DNA of 64,000 bases from Quillaja saponaria (GCA_029379385.1 CM055605.1:10761001-10825000), one strand, 5' to 3'; shown: positions 36,501 to 49,155, numbered from the stretch's first letter. Notes: generated by a model from the sequence alone, not told the origin. Translations and numbers: made by a program.

Positions 36501-39500
36501 ATATCTTTTGTAAGGATTATCGAACTATCCAAAATTATTTCATTCAAGCCTCCTCTAGTTTCACTGAAATCACACTCCATATACTTAGTTTTTTAAACAA
36601 TGACTTCGTAATAAAAGAAGGTTTTGTAATGTCTGGTTTCTTTTCTTTTACTAGTTTTGAAAGGATTCCAATTTTTTTAGGGGTGCTTTTGATGCATTTT
36701 TCTGCATTAAATAGCTGAATGGCTTATTTGTATAATAATATTCGGAAGTATTCAGAATATTGTTTTCTTGTATAGTTTTAAAAGAGAGAAAGAAGAAAAA
36801 TATCTATTTCATGTTATGGAAATTGTTGACTGCTTGAGGACTAGTTTGTTTCTGATTTACTTGACAACAAAATGAAATTGTACATTTCATTTTGTTTATA
36901 CAAACTCAAAGAAAATGTATTGTTAAAGTTTAATCCACAGTCTCTCAAAGCACTTGCAGGATGCTGATGTGCAAAAACCAAATGTGCTGATAGGATGCAG
37001 TACACTGCAGAAGAGGCGAGGAAAGAGAAGTACCTGAGCCAGATAACCTCCCAAAGCTGGGCCAATGATTAAACCTATGCCCCATGATGCACTAACCTGA
37101 AACCAAATCATAATTCTTAGTTGTGATGATGAAGATGTTCTTACATTAACTGTGGGTATACAGAGGCCAGTGAAGCATACAGTTGAAAGTCCTATAGCTT
37201 GGTACTCTTCACGGACGACTTCAGTTGCATATGCCTGATCATCAAGGAAATTAAAAACTTGACTTGTGTGGAAATTAGAAGGAAGAGGAAGAAGTCAAAG
37301 AAAGAACGCTAACTAAAATTCATAAACATGGTTCAAAACTTTTAACTAGCTGTCATAGGATAATATACATTTACAATATTGAGACATTTGAGAATGATAC
37401 CTTCATTGGTCCAAGTGAACCATTCAAGCTTCCGAGAAGAAATCTTGTAGCAATTGCCATCCAAAAATTTACACTAAGGCCAAAAAGAGTGTTGAAAATA
37501 ATGCTGGAATAATCAAAAAATTAAGATTAGCATGGAAACCATATAGTAGAAATCTAGAAAGAACACTTCTGAAACTTGTTCGCAAATATACTAACACTAC
37601 GATAACTCCTATAACCATAACAGGTTTTCGACCATATCGATCAGCCACTATTCCCCATAATAGTGATGTCAAAGCTCTGCCAAGCATGAATGCCGAGCCT
37701 ACAAAATAGCCATAGTTCTATTAGGATCATTACTCAAAGAAGTGAGATGCGATAACTGATAACAGGAAGACATCAATAAACCAAAGCACTAAGAGTAAGC
37801 TCACCCACGTAACCGGCATAGGAACCAATATCTTCCTCTCTTTTTGCAATATGAAAATCCCTCACCTGCAAATAATCAACAGTTTAAAGTTTTAATCATT
37901 TGCTACAATACTGAGTACTCCTATTCAAGTTCAGCGATAATTAAAGTTTGAAATATTGACCATGGTTTTAATTTCTTTGAATTATAAAAACAGAGGAGAA
38001 ATCTGTATAAGCAATCAGAGTAACTAGATGTCCCAAAACTTCTATTAAGTTTCCAAATACCACGTGACAGGGAAAAGTCCTCTTTTCTGGGAAACAATTA
38101 ATGAAATAAAACCTTCCAACAAATGCCAGAGACAATTGGTTCTTGACTGTAGAGAAATTATGTGTTGGTTCCTAATCCCTATAATCAGTTCAATATATTT
38201 CAAAGTTGGAAGCTTTAATTTAAGTGTGGTTGTGTATTCAAGAGTGGAAAATGAGAAACATTCTTCTCCCACAGTTATCAAGGCCCTTCACAAATTGCAG
38301 TTTTCATACATAACATCATGAAACTTGCTGCATTATCCTTCCCATTTTTCGAAAAGTCCCAAATATAAACTCCAATACAAGGAGGATACAGAAGTCATCT
38401 TAGGAAAAACTTGCCATATTGTAATCAATCCATGAACATTCAATGGTATCTAAGTTACTATTTTATTTATAAACAAGAAAATATCTTATTAAAGAGAGGA
38501 TTCTCCCTTTACATTGTCGTTACCTTTACTGCTAAAATTTAAAAAGGTTTCCCCATTTTCGGGAAGTCCGGTATGAAGGTCAAACATTAAGAAAATATTT
38601 ATGTTTCATGATGATGCAAACCGAAAATGATAGATGAGTCACTGAATGAAAAATAAATAGAAAATTCAATCCATTCACAGAATATTTTAAAAAACATACA
38701 AAATATGACTTTCTGCCTATATTCAGGATTGTCTCAAAGTAAACAATCATAGACACAAATGTGTCAAAAAGATTATGAATCTTTGGAAGATCAGTGTGAA
38801 CTCCACTGCATATAAACTCACCATGAAATAAAGAAATGGAAAGAGAGATGATATAGGCAGCGCTGCAGAGGATACAAAAAAAATATATATATTAGGCACA
38901 TTTAATTTAAAGATGACATCTCACAGAGGAATGTATAGAAATGGCACATAAAAGTGGTGCAGAATAACAATCCATGTAAAGGAGAACTAAACATGATTTG
39001 CTTTTCAATTCTGACATCTAATTCAATTGTTAGAAGCAGACAAGACGGGAGTAAGGGGGACTTTCTTTCTTCTCCTGCGGAGTACTAAGGAAAGAAACGC
39101 TGCGTTTTAGCCAGAGCATATCCTAACACAGAAGAAAGTTCAAACTAAAGCTGAAACCGGTCCCCCTACCTAGTGATTTTCCCACCAAAAGAGCAAAGAA
39201 AAGAAATCATTATCATTTATCTACTGCACAACGTCAGAAAGACAACTAGGTATTCTCTTTAAGCTGTTAAGTCAAGTTCATAAACTGACTACCAGAACGT
39301 CTTCAAACACTGGTTGCATATGCATATCAACTATACATGTAGCTCTGTTTTTAGACACTGTAGGTTTACTTTCATTTCAGTTTGACTTTAAAATTTTAAC
39401 TTCTTTGTGCACCCATTTTGTCTGAACTTTATGTGTCGAAGATCTGGCCAAAATTAAGTACCCACATAACAATTCCAATGCCACATGAGTGAAAGAAAAT

Positions 39501-39807
39501 TAAGCCATTACCGACAACCACCCGCCTCCCCAGATAAAAATTGAAAAAGAAGAAAAACACCGCCATGCTATCTTCAGGTATGTAGCACTCAACATTGACC
39601 CAAAGATTAAAAGATTAACAAGTAGTCTACAACTATAGTTTAAGGACGATATAACTACTTACCGGTGCTTAACACGATGATCCATATATTGAAAAGATGT
39701 CGAAAAGGTACGCCCTGTGCCACCTCTTTCTCTTGGTCAACTTTACAACCAGGGCAGTTCTCATAGTAGTGCCTCTTCAATAGGGGCTTTCTTTGCTCTT
39801 CCCCCAT
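31789..39807 (-). CDS. ZIFL-B: complete zinc-induced facilitator-like MFS transporter, 492 aa, 17 exons
   Basis: Predicted 12-helix MFS carrier of the ZIF/ZIFL family; substrate and membrane not predictable. Exons: 39663-39807, 38822-38862, 37805-37865, 37596-37698, 37401-37503, 37181-37234, 37034-37096, 35745-35794, 35561-35636, 35213-35428, 34963-35050, 34098-34183, 33892-33999, 32760-32804, 32594-32682, 32433-32476, 31789-31895. They total 1479 bases with no stop before TAA, and all introns are GT-AG. Motifs: CPGC (18-21), [11 protein letters not shown] (98-108), [19 protein letters not shown] (171-189, MFS antiporter-type motif), LPETLH (231-236, split by intron 9), acidic loop 237-280, and C-terminal [19 protein letters not shown] leading into the last helix. 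In the stretches compared, ZIFL-A shares about four residues in five. Intron 7 carries an RTE fragment; intron 9 is only 132 bases. Confidence 0.95.
33535..33580. repeat. GAAA/GA microsatellite in ZIFL-B intron 13
   Basis: A few GAAA units are followed by about 12 GA units, then GAAAA. It is polymorphism-prone simple sequence inside an intron, with no sign of function. Confidence 0.9.
35895..36600 (-). mobile_element. RTE-type LINE 3' portion in ZIFL-B intron 7
   Basis: The minus strand reads [20 protein letters not shown] (about 36390-36450), then an R-T-Y-K-K-G-x-N-K-E region and [17 protein letters not shown] residues near 36110-36170. These are the conserved C-terminal blocks of plant RTE-type ORF2. 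The plus-strand edge AACTCAACTAAGTCTTAAAT...AGTTGGGCTTGGC at 35907-35950 is the reverse of their typical 3' tail. Many stops; 5'-truncated. It lies in the same transcriptional sense as ZIFL-B and explains why this intron is about twice the length of its ZIFL-A counterpart. Confidence 0.8.
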
Positions 39808-40650
39808 ACTTGTATGAGAGCTCATTCCTTAATTGTTTGATTGACACCAAACCGTTCTTCCAAATTTCTTTGTTTTTCGTCCATCCAACCAAAAAAAAAG
39901 AAAAAAAAACAGAAAGCAAATCTCAAATGGAAAGAATTAGAGAAACTAACTTTAAAAAGCAGTCTTTTTGACTTCCCAAGATAGAAAGGGAAGCTGGGTT
40001 CGATGAACAAAGGAAAGAATAAAAACCATACCTTTTCTTTTTATTTGGCTTGGAGAAAATAATGAAACTCTCCTCTCTCCTCAGTGTATGAGATAGAACA
40101 AAAGATAAAAGAACCGAAGAAGGCCTGCCAGTCTGGTCTCTAAATGAAGAATCAAATGGAAGTATACCCAGAATTTTAAGAGCTATGCCTTAAGAACAGA
40201 ACCAACTTGAATGTTACCATTGGCATCACTGCATATGTCACCCAATTAGATTTGTGGTGCTGATGGTGATGAAGAGAAATAAAAATAAAAATAAAACGTG
40301 TATATACTACTAACAATTTGTTTAACTCTGGCCAAAGAGGACCAATCATCCAACGAAATGAAGAAGGCAAATACAAACCGTACTGCAAAATGTGGGTGAC
40401 GGACCTGACCTGTCTTGTCCATTTTATTGCGTATACAAACATAACGGGATGTATGGTATAGAATTCAAACACGTGAAGTCCAACCTAGCCAAAATACCCA
40501 ACTTGATTTTTCACTGTCACCCTTAGTACCCCCAATACTTAATACATCAAGTTGATTCTGCTCATGGGTGTAATTACAAACAGCTTAAGTCCATTCATGC
40601 ACATGGTAACAATTCTAATCAAATAATACAGACAACGAAATCAAACAATC
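39808..40650 (-). promoter_or_regulatory. 5' leader and promoter of ZIFL-B
   Basis: Homologous to the blocks upstream of ZIFL-C and -E and, more distantly, of ZIFL-A and -D. The probable 5'-UTR intron donor (GGTATGG, minus strand) is at about 40025-40031. The shared ACCATTGGCATCACTGCATA element is at about 40216-40235. Conservation across five copies suggests a real transcribed leader; no transcription start can be fixed from sequence. Confidence 0.5.
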
Positions 40651-41400
40651 AAAAAAGAAAACGACCAAACATTGTTTCTGTCCGAAAAGTTGGTGACCCT
40701 TGTGCTCAAAACATTTGCAATTTTAAGTTTTTTAATATTTGTTTGGACATGTGGTTGTGTTGGAGAGAAAGATTGGAAGGTAATTCACACGGCAGAGTGG
40801 TGCGAAAGAACTGCATTCGTCCACCTTAACGGCTTCACACCTGATGTGCGGTACTATCAATCGTTATGTATAGGCGTAATAGGACGGACTCGGTCAAGAT
40901 ATCATGTTGAAACAAAAAGAGTGTGAAGTGCTTATTGGTGAAAGTTATCACAACAAAATTGACTTACTCCTAATGAATTGATCTGTTCTAGTTAAAAAAA
41001 ATATATATATATATATTCTATTAGTCTAATTAAAAATTAAATTTTATAATTTTTTTAATTTTGACATAAGAAATGTGTGATTGAAAAATGATTAGTCAGT
41101 GGATATACACTAGACCACAATCACTGACCCAGTCATTAAATAAAAAAAATTAACAAAACATTATGTGGCTAATAGTTGTTGACAAGGATAACTCACAAGA
41201 CACCAATAAAAAAATAGCCATTTGAACTAGAAAAATTAAAATTTTATTATTAGGAAAAAAATAAAAAAATTGTATTAAGTTAATTGGATCCCAAATTCTT
41301 TCATTCTTTATCCACTGAGTTGTCAGAAATCCAACTCCGTCATGCTTCAAACAATTCTCTTTAATCCTTAAGGGCCAAAATCTTTACCTTCGTCTCAATT
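40651..41400. other. Upstream intergenic DNA of ZIFL-B
   Basis: About 40670-40840 contains GGACATGTGGTTGTG, GGAGAGAAAGATT and AGTGGTGCGAAAGA, conserved at about 50790-50935. The frames in the two copies do not agree, so this is more likely distal promoter than coding. The remainder is AT-rich with nothing seen. Confidence 0.4.
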
Positions 41401-41410
41401 TCAAGCTCCC

Positions 41411-41650
41411 TTGAGCGCCAAAATCTCAACTTTCACAGTCCACCGTTTCCTCCACCACTTGCCGGCACCTCGAAGTTCAAATACACTTTCTGAGGAGGTC
41501 TTAAATCGGTCTCCGGTGTGTAATAAGAAGGTTTTGATCAAATTGAATTGGATGTTGGGTGTTTTTTGTGGACAATCTGGTGAAAATGCCATTAGGTAAT
41601 TTTATGGATGAAGCTTGGGCTGACGATTCAGATCAAGAGGAAAGAATTTG
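41411..41650 (+). other. Possible orphan exon, product unknown
   Basis: A frame from ATG at 41411 reads MSAKISTFTVHRFLHHLPAP onward to GENAIR, where ATTAG is followed by GTAATTTT, a possible splice donor. In another frame just after it comes FMDEAWADDSDQEERIWDP, unusually acidic and coding-like. The second part is kept, degraded, at about 51680-51750. I recognise no family and find no further exon; it may be a relic exon in the duplicated unit. Confidence 0.3.
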
Positions 41651-42696
41651 GGATCCAGATTCCCTTTTTATTTTATTTTAATTTTTAATAGTTTGTTAGT
41701 TTAGATGAGATGGGTTTAATTGTATTAAATTAAATTTAAAAAAAAATTATAATAATTCAAATGATAAGAATGAAACTGAAATTATAATAATAAAAAAATA
41801 ATTAAATATATTTTATCTTTTACTTCTAAATACTCATAATTTAAAATAATTTAAAAATAAATTTTACAAAAATTTAAAGAAATACATATGCTTTTTTTAT
41901 TTTTTTTATTATTTCAAAAAAATTAAATAAAAAATAATAGGTACTCTATTTTTATTATATTATCTCTCTCTATTCGTCATTGTCCAAATAAACAATTAGC
42001 TAATAAAAACTAGGAAGCAAAGTCAGTGGTGGCAAAGTTAGACTTTGCATATATTTTTGGCGAGTGCTTTACATGACAAGGACCTTAAAAGTCCATATTA
42101 TGAACATAAATACAAAAAAGTACAATCACTAACTGGTCAGTTATTTCATTTGCTTACTTTGCATCTACTTTCTTTTTCTTCTTTAACTTATTCATTTGTT
42201 GGCTTGTACGAGACTTGTGGTCCTATGAGTTGTACAACGATCGAGTAATATCTTTCTATTTTTATAAATCTTTTATTCTATGTGAATGTATGATTTAATT
42301 TTAAATTTTTAAGAAAATATAAAATTATTTTATCAATTAAATTAACTATATATTGTAATTTATATATTTTTTAAATATATATAAATTCAAAGTAAAAGAT
42401 GTCAAATTATTTGGATAAGTACTAGCCTCGTAATATATATGGCTAAGTTGTTTTCTCATACAAGGCTGGGCTAAGAGGGTTCTCAGTCACATAGATAATT
42501 TAATGTGCTTATTACTGCCTGACTTTAAGATTTGTAAGAATTTATTAAGAAATCATTTTTATGCATAAATGAATTAATATTTATTTTTTATATTATACAT
42601 ATGCATATTGTGAAAAAAAAAAATTAAAAAAAACAGTGCATTCAATATAAATTATTTCACTATGAACATTATAATTGAAAGTCTAGATAGAAATAC

Positions 42697-42728
<32 letters not shown>

Positions 42729-42953
42729 TCCAGATTTGAGTGGTATCTTTTTTCTTTTTCTCAATGATAAATTATGTATTTTTGTGAAGTTGAACATGGA
42801 ATCTTCATTGGTAAAAGTTAGAACTAACAAAGTAGAAGGATCGTAAAAGGATAAAAGAGAATATATATATTAATTTTTGTGTCTCATGAATATTGTATAT
42901 GCGCATAAATTTTAAAAATTAAAAAAGATATTATTATATTATTTCAATGAATA
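41651..42953. other. AT-rich intergenic DNA of duplication unit 1
   Basis: Aligns in pieces with 51750-54350. It contains one copy of the 58-base motif that is tripled at 52724-52897, an AT microsatellite (42699-42728), and the two empty sites for the Helitron-like insertions of unit 2 (near 42655 and 42865). No gene seen. Confidence 0.5.
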
Positions 42954-42958
42954 GTTTA

Positions 42959-43498
42959 TGTAAGAATAAAAATAGTATGAGTAAATAAGGTTTTAAGGTG
43001 TGTAATCATTATCTTTAAAGAGATATTGCTTGCGTATTATTTAGGAGAAACAAACAAGTCTCTTCCAGAATATAACAAAATCTCTTAAAACTCTAAAACT
43101 CTTAATGATTATAATGAATAAATAAAGAGTTTATATAGATACTGAAAAGCCATCTTCGACAGATACGTATATTAAATTAATTTAACTAATATGTATGTTG
43201 AATTTGAAAAGGTATTAATAACTAAAAATCCCAAAAGGTATTAATAATTAACAATATTAATTCACAACAAAAAAAAAACTATCTATTTAAGGCCTGGCTC
43301 AAGGCCCTAAGTCCAAGTCCAAGTAAAATAAATATAATATATATATATATAGATATATTAATATTTTTTTATTAATATATTTATATTATATATTATTTTA
43401 ACTTAGAAAATGGACTTCTCTTTATAAAGCTTTAAACAAATCTCTATTTTTTCAATGTGAAATTTTAAGTCTCCAAAATTATTACAAACTATCTAACA
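42959..43498 (-). repeat. 3' LTR of the Copia element
   Basis: 540 bases, TGTAAGAATAAAAATAG to CAAACTATCTAACA on the plus strand. It aligns along its length with 48003-48527, with scattered substitutions and indels. Confidence 0.9.
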
Positions 43499-44029
43499 AT
43501 TCTCCACTAGTTTCTAATATTCATCCATAATATCATGCATAGTAGAAAGAATCTTATAGATTTGAACTTTCTACTAGTGTAAATATTTTAAAGTTTTGAT
43601 GAAGTTATTGGTGTCCTAAGATTGAACCACAACTCCTTATGTCAAAATCGAAAATATCACACACATGACACTACTATTATTCAATCATCAAGAAGTTATG
43701 ATATCTTGCTTCTAGCACTTTTATGGTCATGTGGTATACTTGGGTTCATGAATATTTACAAGACTAAATCCTCTAACTCTTGTTTGAAGCAGCACCACTT
43801 CAATATTAATATATGTAGAGTTTGTCGTTATGTCCCTGTTACTCCAGACATTTAACAACTCTATTAAGATCTTGATCAACCTCCTTACGTAACAGTTTGC
43901 ACTAATCATTCATGAATGAGATTTTATAAATTTTAGTGCATATAATCAACACTTAGTAACTCGTTGTTACCCATTGAGCTTTTGTTGTTAGATTTCTAAC
44001 TCAAAGTTGGGTTATCATTACTAGTGCTT

Positions 44030-45550
44030 TTAATTCAAGGGTTTCAGTCCCATTCCTCCATTATTCAGTTGGATTGCATCTCTTAGTAATGTTTTGGTAA
44101 GTGGATCAGTCAAATTCTTGCTTGATCTCACATAAATTATTGTCATAGTCCCATTCATGACTAATTCTTTTATATAAGCATGTCGCAAGCTTATATGTCT
44201 CGATTTCCCATTATAGATTTTGTTGTGGGCTAAACACATTGTAGTCTTACTATTACGATATACAGAAATGGCTGGCATCAGTTGTGGCCATAACTTTATA
44301 TCTAATAACAAGTTCCTTGGCCATTCTGCGTCTTTCCCAGAAGCTACTAATGCTATTAATTTAGATTCCATTGTAGAATAAGAAATACAAGTTTGCTTTT
44401 TAGATGCCCAACTTATAGCACCACCACCTAAGGTGAAAATCCATCCAGATGTGAATTTGTTATCATGAACATTTGTTATCCAACTTGCATCAGAATAACC
44501 TTCTAATATAGTAGGAAAGCCACTATAACAAATCTCTAAATAACTTGTCTTTTCAGATATCCAAGCACTCTAATGATTGCTTTCCAATGATCATTGCTTG
44601 GATTACTTGTAAACCTTGATAGTTTACAAATGGTAAATCCTACATCTGGTCTAGTAGAATCCATTGCATACATCATACAGCATATTGCACTTGCATATTC
44701 CAATTGTGCTATGACTCTTCCACAATTTTCAGTTAACTTGACACTTGTATCATAAGGAGTACTAAACTCCTTTATTTTCAAATGTTTAAATTTGTCAATG
44801 ATTTTATCAATATAGTGTGACTGTGTCAAGATAATTCTTCCATATTCTCTTTTTACTTTTATTCCCAAGATAGTATCCACTTCGTTCATATCTTTCATTT
44901 TAAAATTTGATTTAAGATACTTCTTGGTTTCAGTGATTCCAAGCATGTTTGTGTCAAAAATCAACATGTCATCTACATCAAAACAAATAATGACGCCATA
45001 CTCATTTGTGATCTTAGAATAAATGCATTTGTCAGGATGATTGTGCATGAATTCATTTGAAAGTATAGTACTATCAAATTTATCATGCCATTGTTTTGGA
45101 GCTTGTTTCAAATCATAAAGAGATTTTACCAACTTACAAACTTATATTTTCATTTCTAGGAAGAACAAAACTTTCAAGTTAATGCGTGCAAATTTCTTCA
45201 CTTATGTTTCCATTCAAGAAGGCTGTTTTAACATCCATTTGATGAATAAATAAATTATATATGGAAGCTAGAGATAAAAACACTCTAATTGATGTTATTC
45301 ATGCTACAAGAGCATACGTGTCAAAATAATCAATGCCTTCTTTTTGTGTAAAATATTTTGCAATTAATCTTACTTTAAAGGTTTGAATAGAACAATCTGT
45401 ATTATACTTACGTCTAAATACCCATTTACATCCTATAGGTTTTGATCTAGGAGGCAAATCAATTAAAACCCAAGTATGATTTGACATGGTTGAGTCCAGC
45501 TCATCATTTACAGCTTCTTTCTAGAAAGCTGCATCTCTAAAAGACATAGC
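44030..45550 (-). pseudogene. Copia reverse transcriptase and RNase H, broken
   Basis: The fragment at 45299-45487 reads [20 protein letters not shown], the start of the Copia RT. A 198-residue open piece (44536-45132) holds SLYDLKQAPKQWHDKF and ICFDVDDMLIF, where the usual Y-V-D-D catalytic motif is F-D-V-D-D. RNase H follows at 44030-44371: [16 protein letters not shown] and [12 protein letters not shown] near its end, then STKN-like [11 protein letters not shown]. The pieces are separated by frameshifts or stops. Confidence 0.9.
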
Positions 45551-45762
45551 TTCTTTAAACGTTTTTTAATCATTTTCAATGTTTAATACAATGGGTATTG
45601 TATTACAGATATCAATCATATTTCCTTCAATAAGGAAAACAATAAATTGTAAAGAAATATAATTAGAACGAAGATGTTTCTCTTTCCTAATTCTTTGACT
45701 TCTTCTTGGTTCTATTTGAATATCATCATTTTTTCTTGTGTTTGCAATAATATCATAATCTG

Positions 45763-46680
45763 TTATTCTGAGTGTATCAACTTGTTCAGGTTTAGTTTGC
45801 CTAAAGTCTCATGGGATAGATCATACAAAAACTTGTTTTCAATGAATTCAACATATATAGATGTTACAATAACATTGGACTCTAAGTCCAGAAGTTTATA
45901 TGCCCTTGAATGTTGTGCATATCGTACAAATATGCTTTTGATACCTCTAAGTCCTAATGTTGTCTTTTGATTATCAGAAATCTTGAAAAATGAAATACAC
46001 CCCCACACTTTAAAATATCCCAAATTTGGTTTTCTTTCATTCCAAAGCTCATAGGGTGAGATTTTCATACTTTTTGAAAGTACCCGATTAAGTATATGAC
46101 ATACAGTTAATAATGCTTCATCCCATAAATTATGTGGTAAATGTGCATTTAATAACATAGCATTAACCATGTCTACTAAAGTTCTATTTTTTCTTTTAGC
46201 TAGACCATTCTATTGTGGTGTGTAAGGAGCACTCTTTTGATGTAACAATCCATGCTCTTCATAAAAGTTATCAAGTAGGAAAATGTTCTCCCCCTCTATC
46301 ACTACGAATGATTTTTATTTTCTACAACAGATTTGTACTCTTTAAATTTCTTAAAAGCTTCATATTTTGTTTTCAGTAAATACACAAATGTGAATCTAGA
46401 GTAATCATCAAGGTTATAAAATATCTTTTACCCCCTCTTGTTAATTCTTCATTTAATTCACATATGTCGGAATGTACAAGATCTAACAATTGTATATTTT
46501 TTTCAACTCTAGGAAATGATTTCTTTATCATCTTTGCTTGTATGCAGATTTCACATTTTTGTACATGTTTATTTATGCAAGTAATGTATTCATTTCTTGC
46601 CATAAAACTTAAGGAACTAAAATTCAAGTGACCTAGTCTAGAATGGCATTAATGAGTATCAAACTCAGCAATATAAATAG
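45763..46680 (-). pseudogene. Copia integrase, broken
   Basis: The GAG-pre-integrase part reads HSRLGHLNFSSLSFMARNEY, then a zinc-binding C-x2-C (KCEICIQAK) and LVHSDICEL (catalytic-core start) at 46373-46680. The C-terminal core at 45763-46170 reads LPHNLWDEALLTVCHILNRV and ISPYELWNERKPNLGYFKVW. A frameshifted, partly deleted stretch separates them. Confidence 0.9.
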
Positions 46681-46984
46681 AAACATTATTTATTGCATTG
46701 ATAATACTTAGTTTGAATATCCCATCACACAAATACCATTTTCCTATAAATACATTATTCTTAGAAACTATTACATTGTTAGATTCTATGACGATCTTGA
46801 ATCATTTCTTTAAAAGCAAACTTGCAAAAATCAATTTTTTTTGAATTTCTGGAACATGGAAAATATTCAGTAAAGTTAACTTCTGACCAAAAGTGAAGTT
46901 GAATTCCACAATCTATTTTCCTTGTACTTCAACTGTACCATAGTTTCCCATTAAAACCTTTTCAAATTTCATAATTTATGTATA

Positions 46985-47900
46985 GGTCTTGAATGAATTT
47001 TTGTTATTACAAACATAGATGGTTGTACCAGAATTCAACCACCAATTGCAATTTTTTGTTACATTAGCTACCATATTGACTTCTGATATCATACTAATTT
47101 GTAGTGTAGACACCATTGCAACTATTTCTTGGACAACACTTTCAATTATATTTGCTCTTTCAGAATTTTCAATGTTTCTAGAATTAAACTGAAAATTATT
47201 TCCTGCCTTTCTAAACCTGCAATTACGAATAAAATGACATTTCTTTCAACAATGAAAACAATTGACATATTTTTTCTTTTCTTAATAGATTTCTTTAAAA
47301 CTTTCAAGCCATTATTTCCACCACTAGAATTTTTTTGACTAATAAAATTAATCATAAAATTTGAATTAGAAAAACTATACATCACATGCACGAGTTTCTG
47401 TTTTAATTTGAATATGAGTTTGAGATTGTTCTAAAGTTAATTTTTCAGATGAATACAAAACTTTCTTTCTATAATCATTTCATGATGGAGACAGTTTGGA
47501 AAGAATGACACCAATTTGCATAGCATTAGGAATTATTACTTCAAGATCTTTTAATTTTGAGACTAACACTTGTAATTCATGAATTTGATCCATTATAGGT
47601 TTATTGTTAATCATTTTGAACTCAAAATATTGTAAATCCAAAAATTTATCAGTACCTAGTTTTTAATTTTTGTAAGCAGTCTTCAAGGCGTTCCAAATAT
47701 CTTTTGGTGATTTCAGAGGAGAATATAGATCATATAGACTATCTGTCAGGGTGTTCAAAATGTGTTCTTCACATATCAATTCATCCTCTTCACGTTCTTT
47801 CTCTGCATTTTGATTTCTTCAGTATCTTCAGCAGTGAGGTTTGGTAATGCAAATAACTCAGGGCTCAGAACATAGTAGATTTTTTGTGCAGTAAGCAAGA
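46985..47900 (-). pseudogene. Copia gag and protease, broken
   Basis: A zinc knuckle of the C-x2-C-x4-H-x4-C type is visible near 47220-47260 (CFHC, then a TGA stop in place of the Gly codon, then KKCHFIRNC). Downstream, NWWLNSGTTIYVCN (about 47005-47050) corresponds to the D-S-G-A protease motif, with the catalytic Asp replaced by Asn. Gag sequence upstream to about 47900 is recognisable only by position. Confidence 0.8.
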
Positions 47901-48002
47901 ACATCATCTTATCTTTTCAGAGGGTAAAGTTGGTTCCATCAAACTGATCAAGTTTGATAAAATCTTTTGGATATGTCTCCATGAAGAATATCTCTTTAAA
48001 AT

Positions 48003-48527
48003 TGTTAGAATAAAAATAGTATGAGTAAAAAAGGCTTTGAGGAGTTTAATCGCTATATTTAAAGAGATATAGCCTGTGTATTCTTTAAGAGAAACATATA
48101 AGTCTCTTCCAGGATACAACAAAGCCTCTTAAAACTCTAAAACTCTTAATGATTATTAGGAATAGATGAAGATTTTATATAGATACTAAAAAGCCATCTT
48201 CAACATATACGTATATTAAATTAATTTAACTAATATATCTGTTGAATTTGAAAATGTATTAATAACTAAAAATCCCAAAAGGTATTAATAACTAATAATA
48301 CCAATTCACAAAAAAAAAAAAAAAAAAAAAAAAAAAGCTTTCAATTTAAGGCTTGACCAAAGTCAAAGTCATTTAAATATATATATTAATATTTCTTATA
48401 TTAATGTATTTCTATTATTTATTATTTTAAATTAGGAAATGAGTTTCCCTTTATAAAGCTTTAAACAACCCTTTATCTTTTCAATGTGAGATTTTAAGTC
48501 TTCACATTTATTACAAACTATTTAACA
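48003..48527 (-). repeat. 5' LTR of the Copia element
   Basis: 525 bases, starting TGTTAGAATAAAAATAG and ending TTTAACA on the plus strand. It contains a long A run (about 48309-48336) that is shorter in the partner LTR. Confidence 0.9.
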
Positions 48528-48532
48528 GTTTA

Positions 48533-48705
48533 TTCAAGTGGTAAGACACGCTTGAACTCAACCGTTAAGAAGCCTTTACAATATTAAGGGTTCGAGTTCG
48601 CAGGATAAAATCTGTGAAAAGAAACAGTTGTGAATCTCGAATGAGATTAGGCTCACACATAAGGAATTTGGGAATACTCGTAAGAAATAAGAAATAAAAA
48701 ATTAT
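48533..48705 (+). mobile_element. tRNA-derived SINE
   Basis: An A-box-like CAAGTGGTAAGAC lies at the 5' end and a B-box-like GGGTTCGAGTTC about 50 bases later. The unrelated 3' body ends in AAGAAATAAGAAATAAAAAA. The paralogous site in duplication unit 2 (about 54350-54375) lacks it, so it is an insertion, not a tRNA gene; there is no cloverleaf 3' half. Copia inserted at or a few bases upstream of its 5' end. Confidence 0.7.
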
Positions 48706-49032
48706 CTAGACAATTTATACATAAAATTGTTACATCAAGTGCTATCAACATTTATCTTTGATATATATATATATTATAAAAACAATATAGTGTGTAATTT
48801 AATATACTGCATATACTGCTCTTCATATTTTCTTGCAATCCGTTGAAGATTCTCTCTTGTGATTTTTCATTTTTTTATCTTGTTGAGTTTTATCTGCATT
48901 GAGTTCACACCTTCCGTATTTGTCTTACATTGTCAGAAAAGTTATGGAAGCATATGTTAAAGAATCTTCATATAAAGAAATAAAAATAAAGAAGAAGAAG
49001 AAGAAGCACATGTTAAAAATTGATCAAATCAT

Positions 49033-49155
49033 CTGGCCCTTGATATGATCTATGAATCTTTCACTTTCTGCAAGGAAGAAAGGCATTTTGAACTGGGTTT
49101 TAAAGAGGTTTCTATTGGACCAATAAGAAAAGAAATATGTGAAAACACTATTTAG
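49033..49155 (+). other. Short conserved frame, duplication unit 1
   Basis: The frame LALDMIYESFTFCKEERHFE...FKEVSIGPIRK ends at TAG 49155. The same frame is open in unit 2 (54700-54828) with several amino-acid differences. No start codon in frame and no known family. It may be a relic exon. Confidence 0.3.

Larger units (their letters stand above)
42959..48527 (-). mobile_element. Near full-length Copia LTR retrotransposon, decayed
   Basis: A 5569-base element lies between perfect 5-base target duplications GTTTA (42954-42958 and 48528-48532). LTRs at 42959-43498 and 48003-48527 both start TGT and end ACA. In the minus-strand sense the 3' LTR is preceded by a purine-rich CTAGTGGAGAAT tract. 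Gene order is gag zinc knuckle, protease, integrase, reverse transcriptase, RNase H, which is the Copia order. Stops and frameshifts break all domains, and the LTRs have diverged clearly, so the insertion is not recent. A normal primer-binding site is not obvious after the 5' LTR. Confidence 0.93.

Noticed and set aside
40672..40926. 84-codon plus-strand frame upstream of ZIFL-B, partly similar to 50790-50960
   Set aside because: The two copies do not keep a common frame, so conserved upstream DNA is more likely than a gene.
48533..48620. Possible tRNA gene from A and B boxes
   Set aside because: No cloverleaf or acceptor pairing. The sequence continues into a SINE body with an A-rich tail and is missing from the paralogous site.
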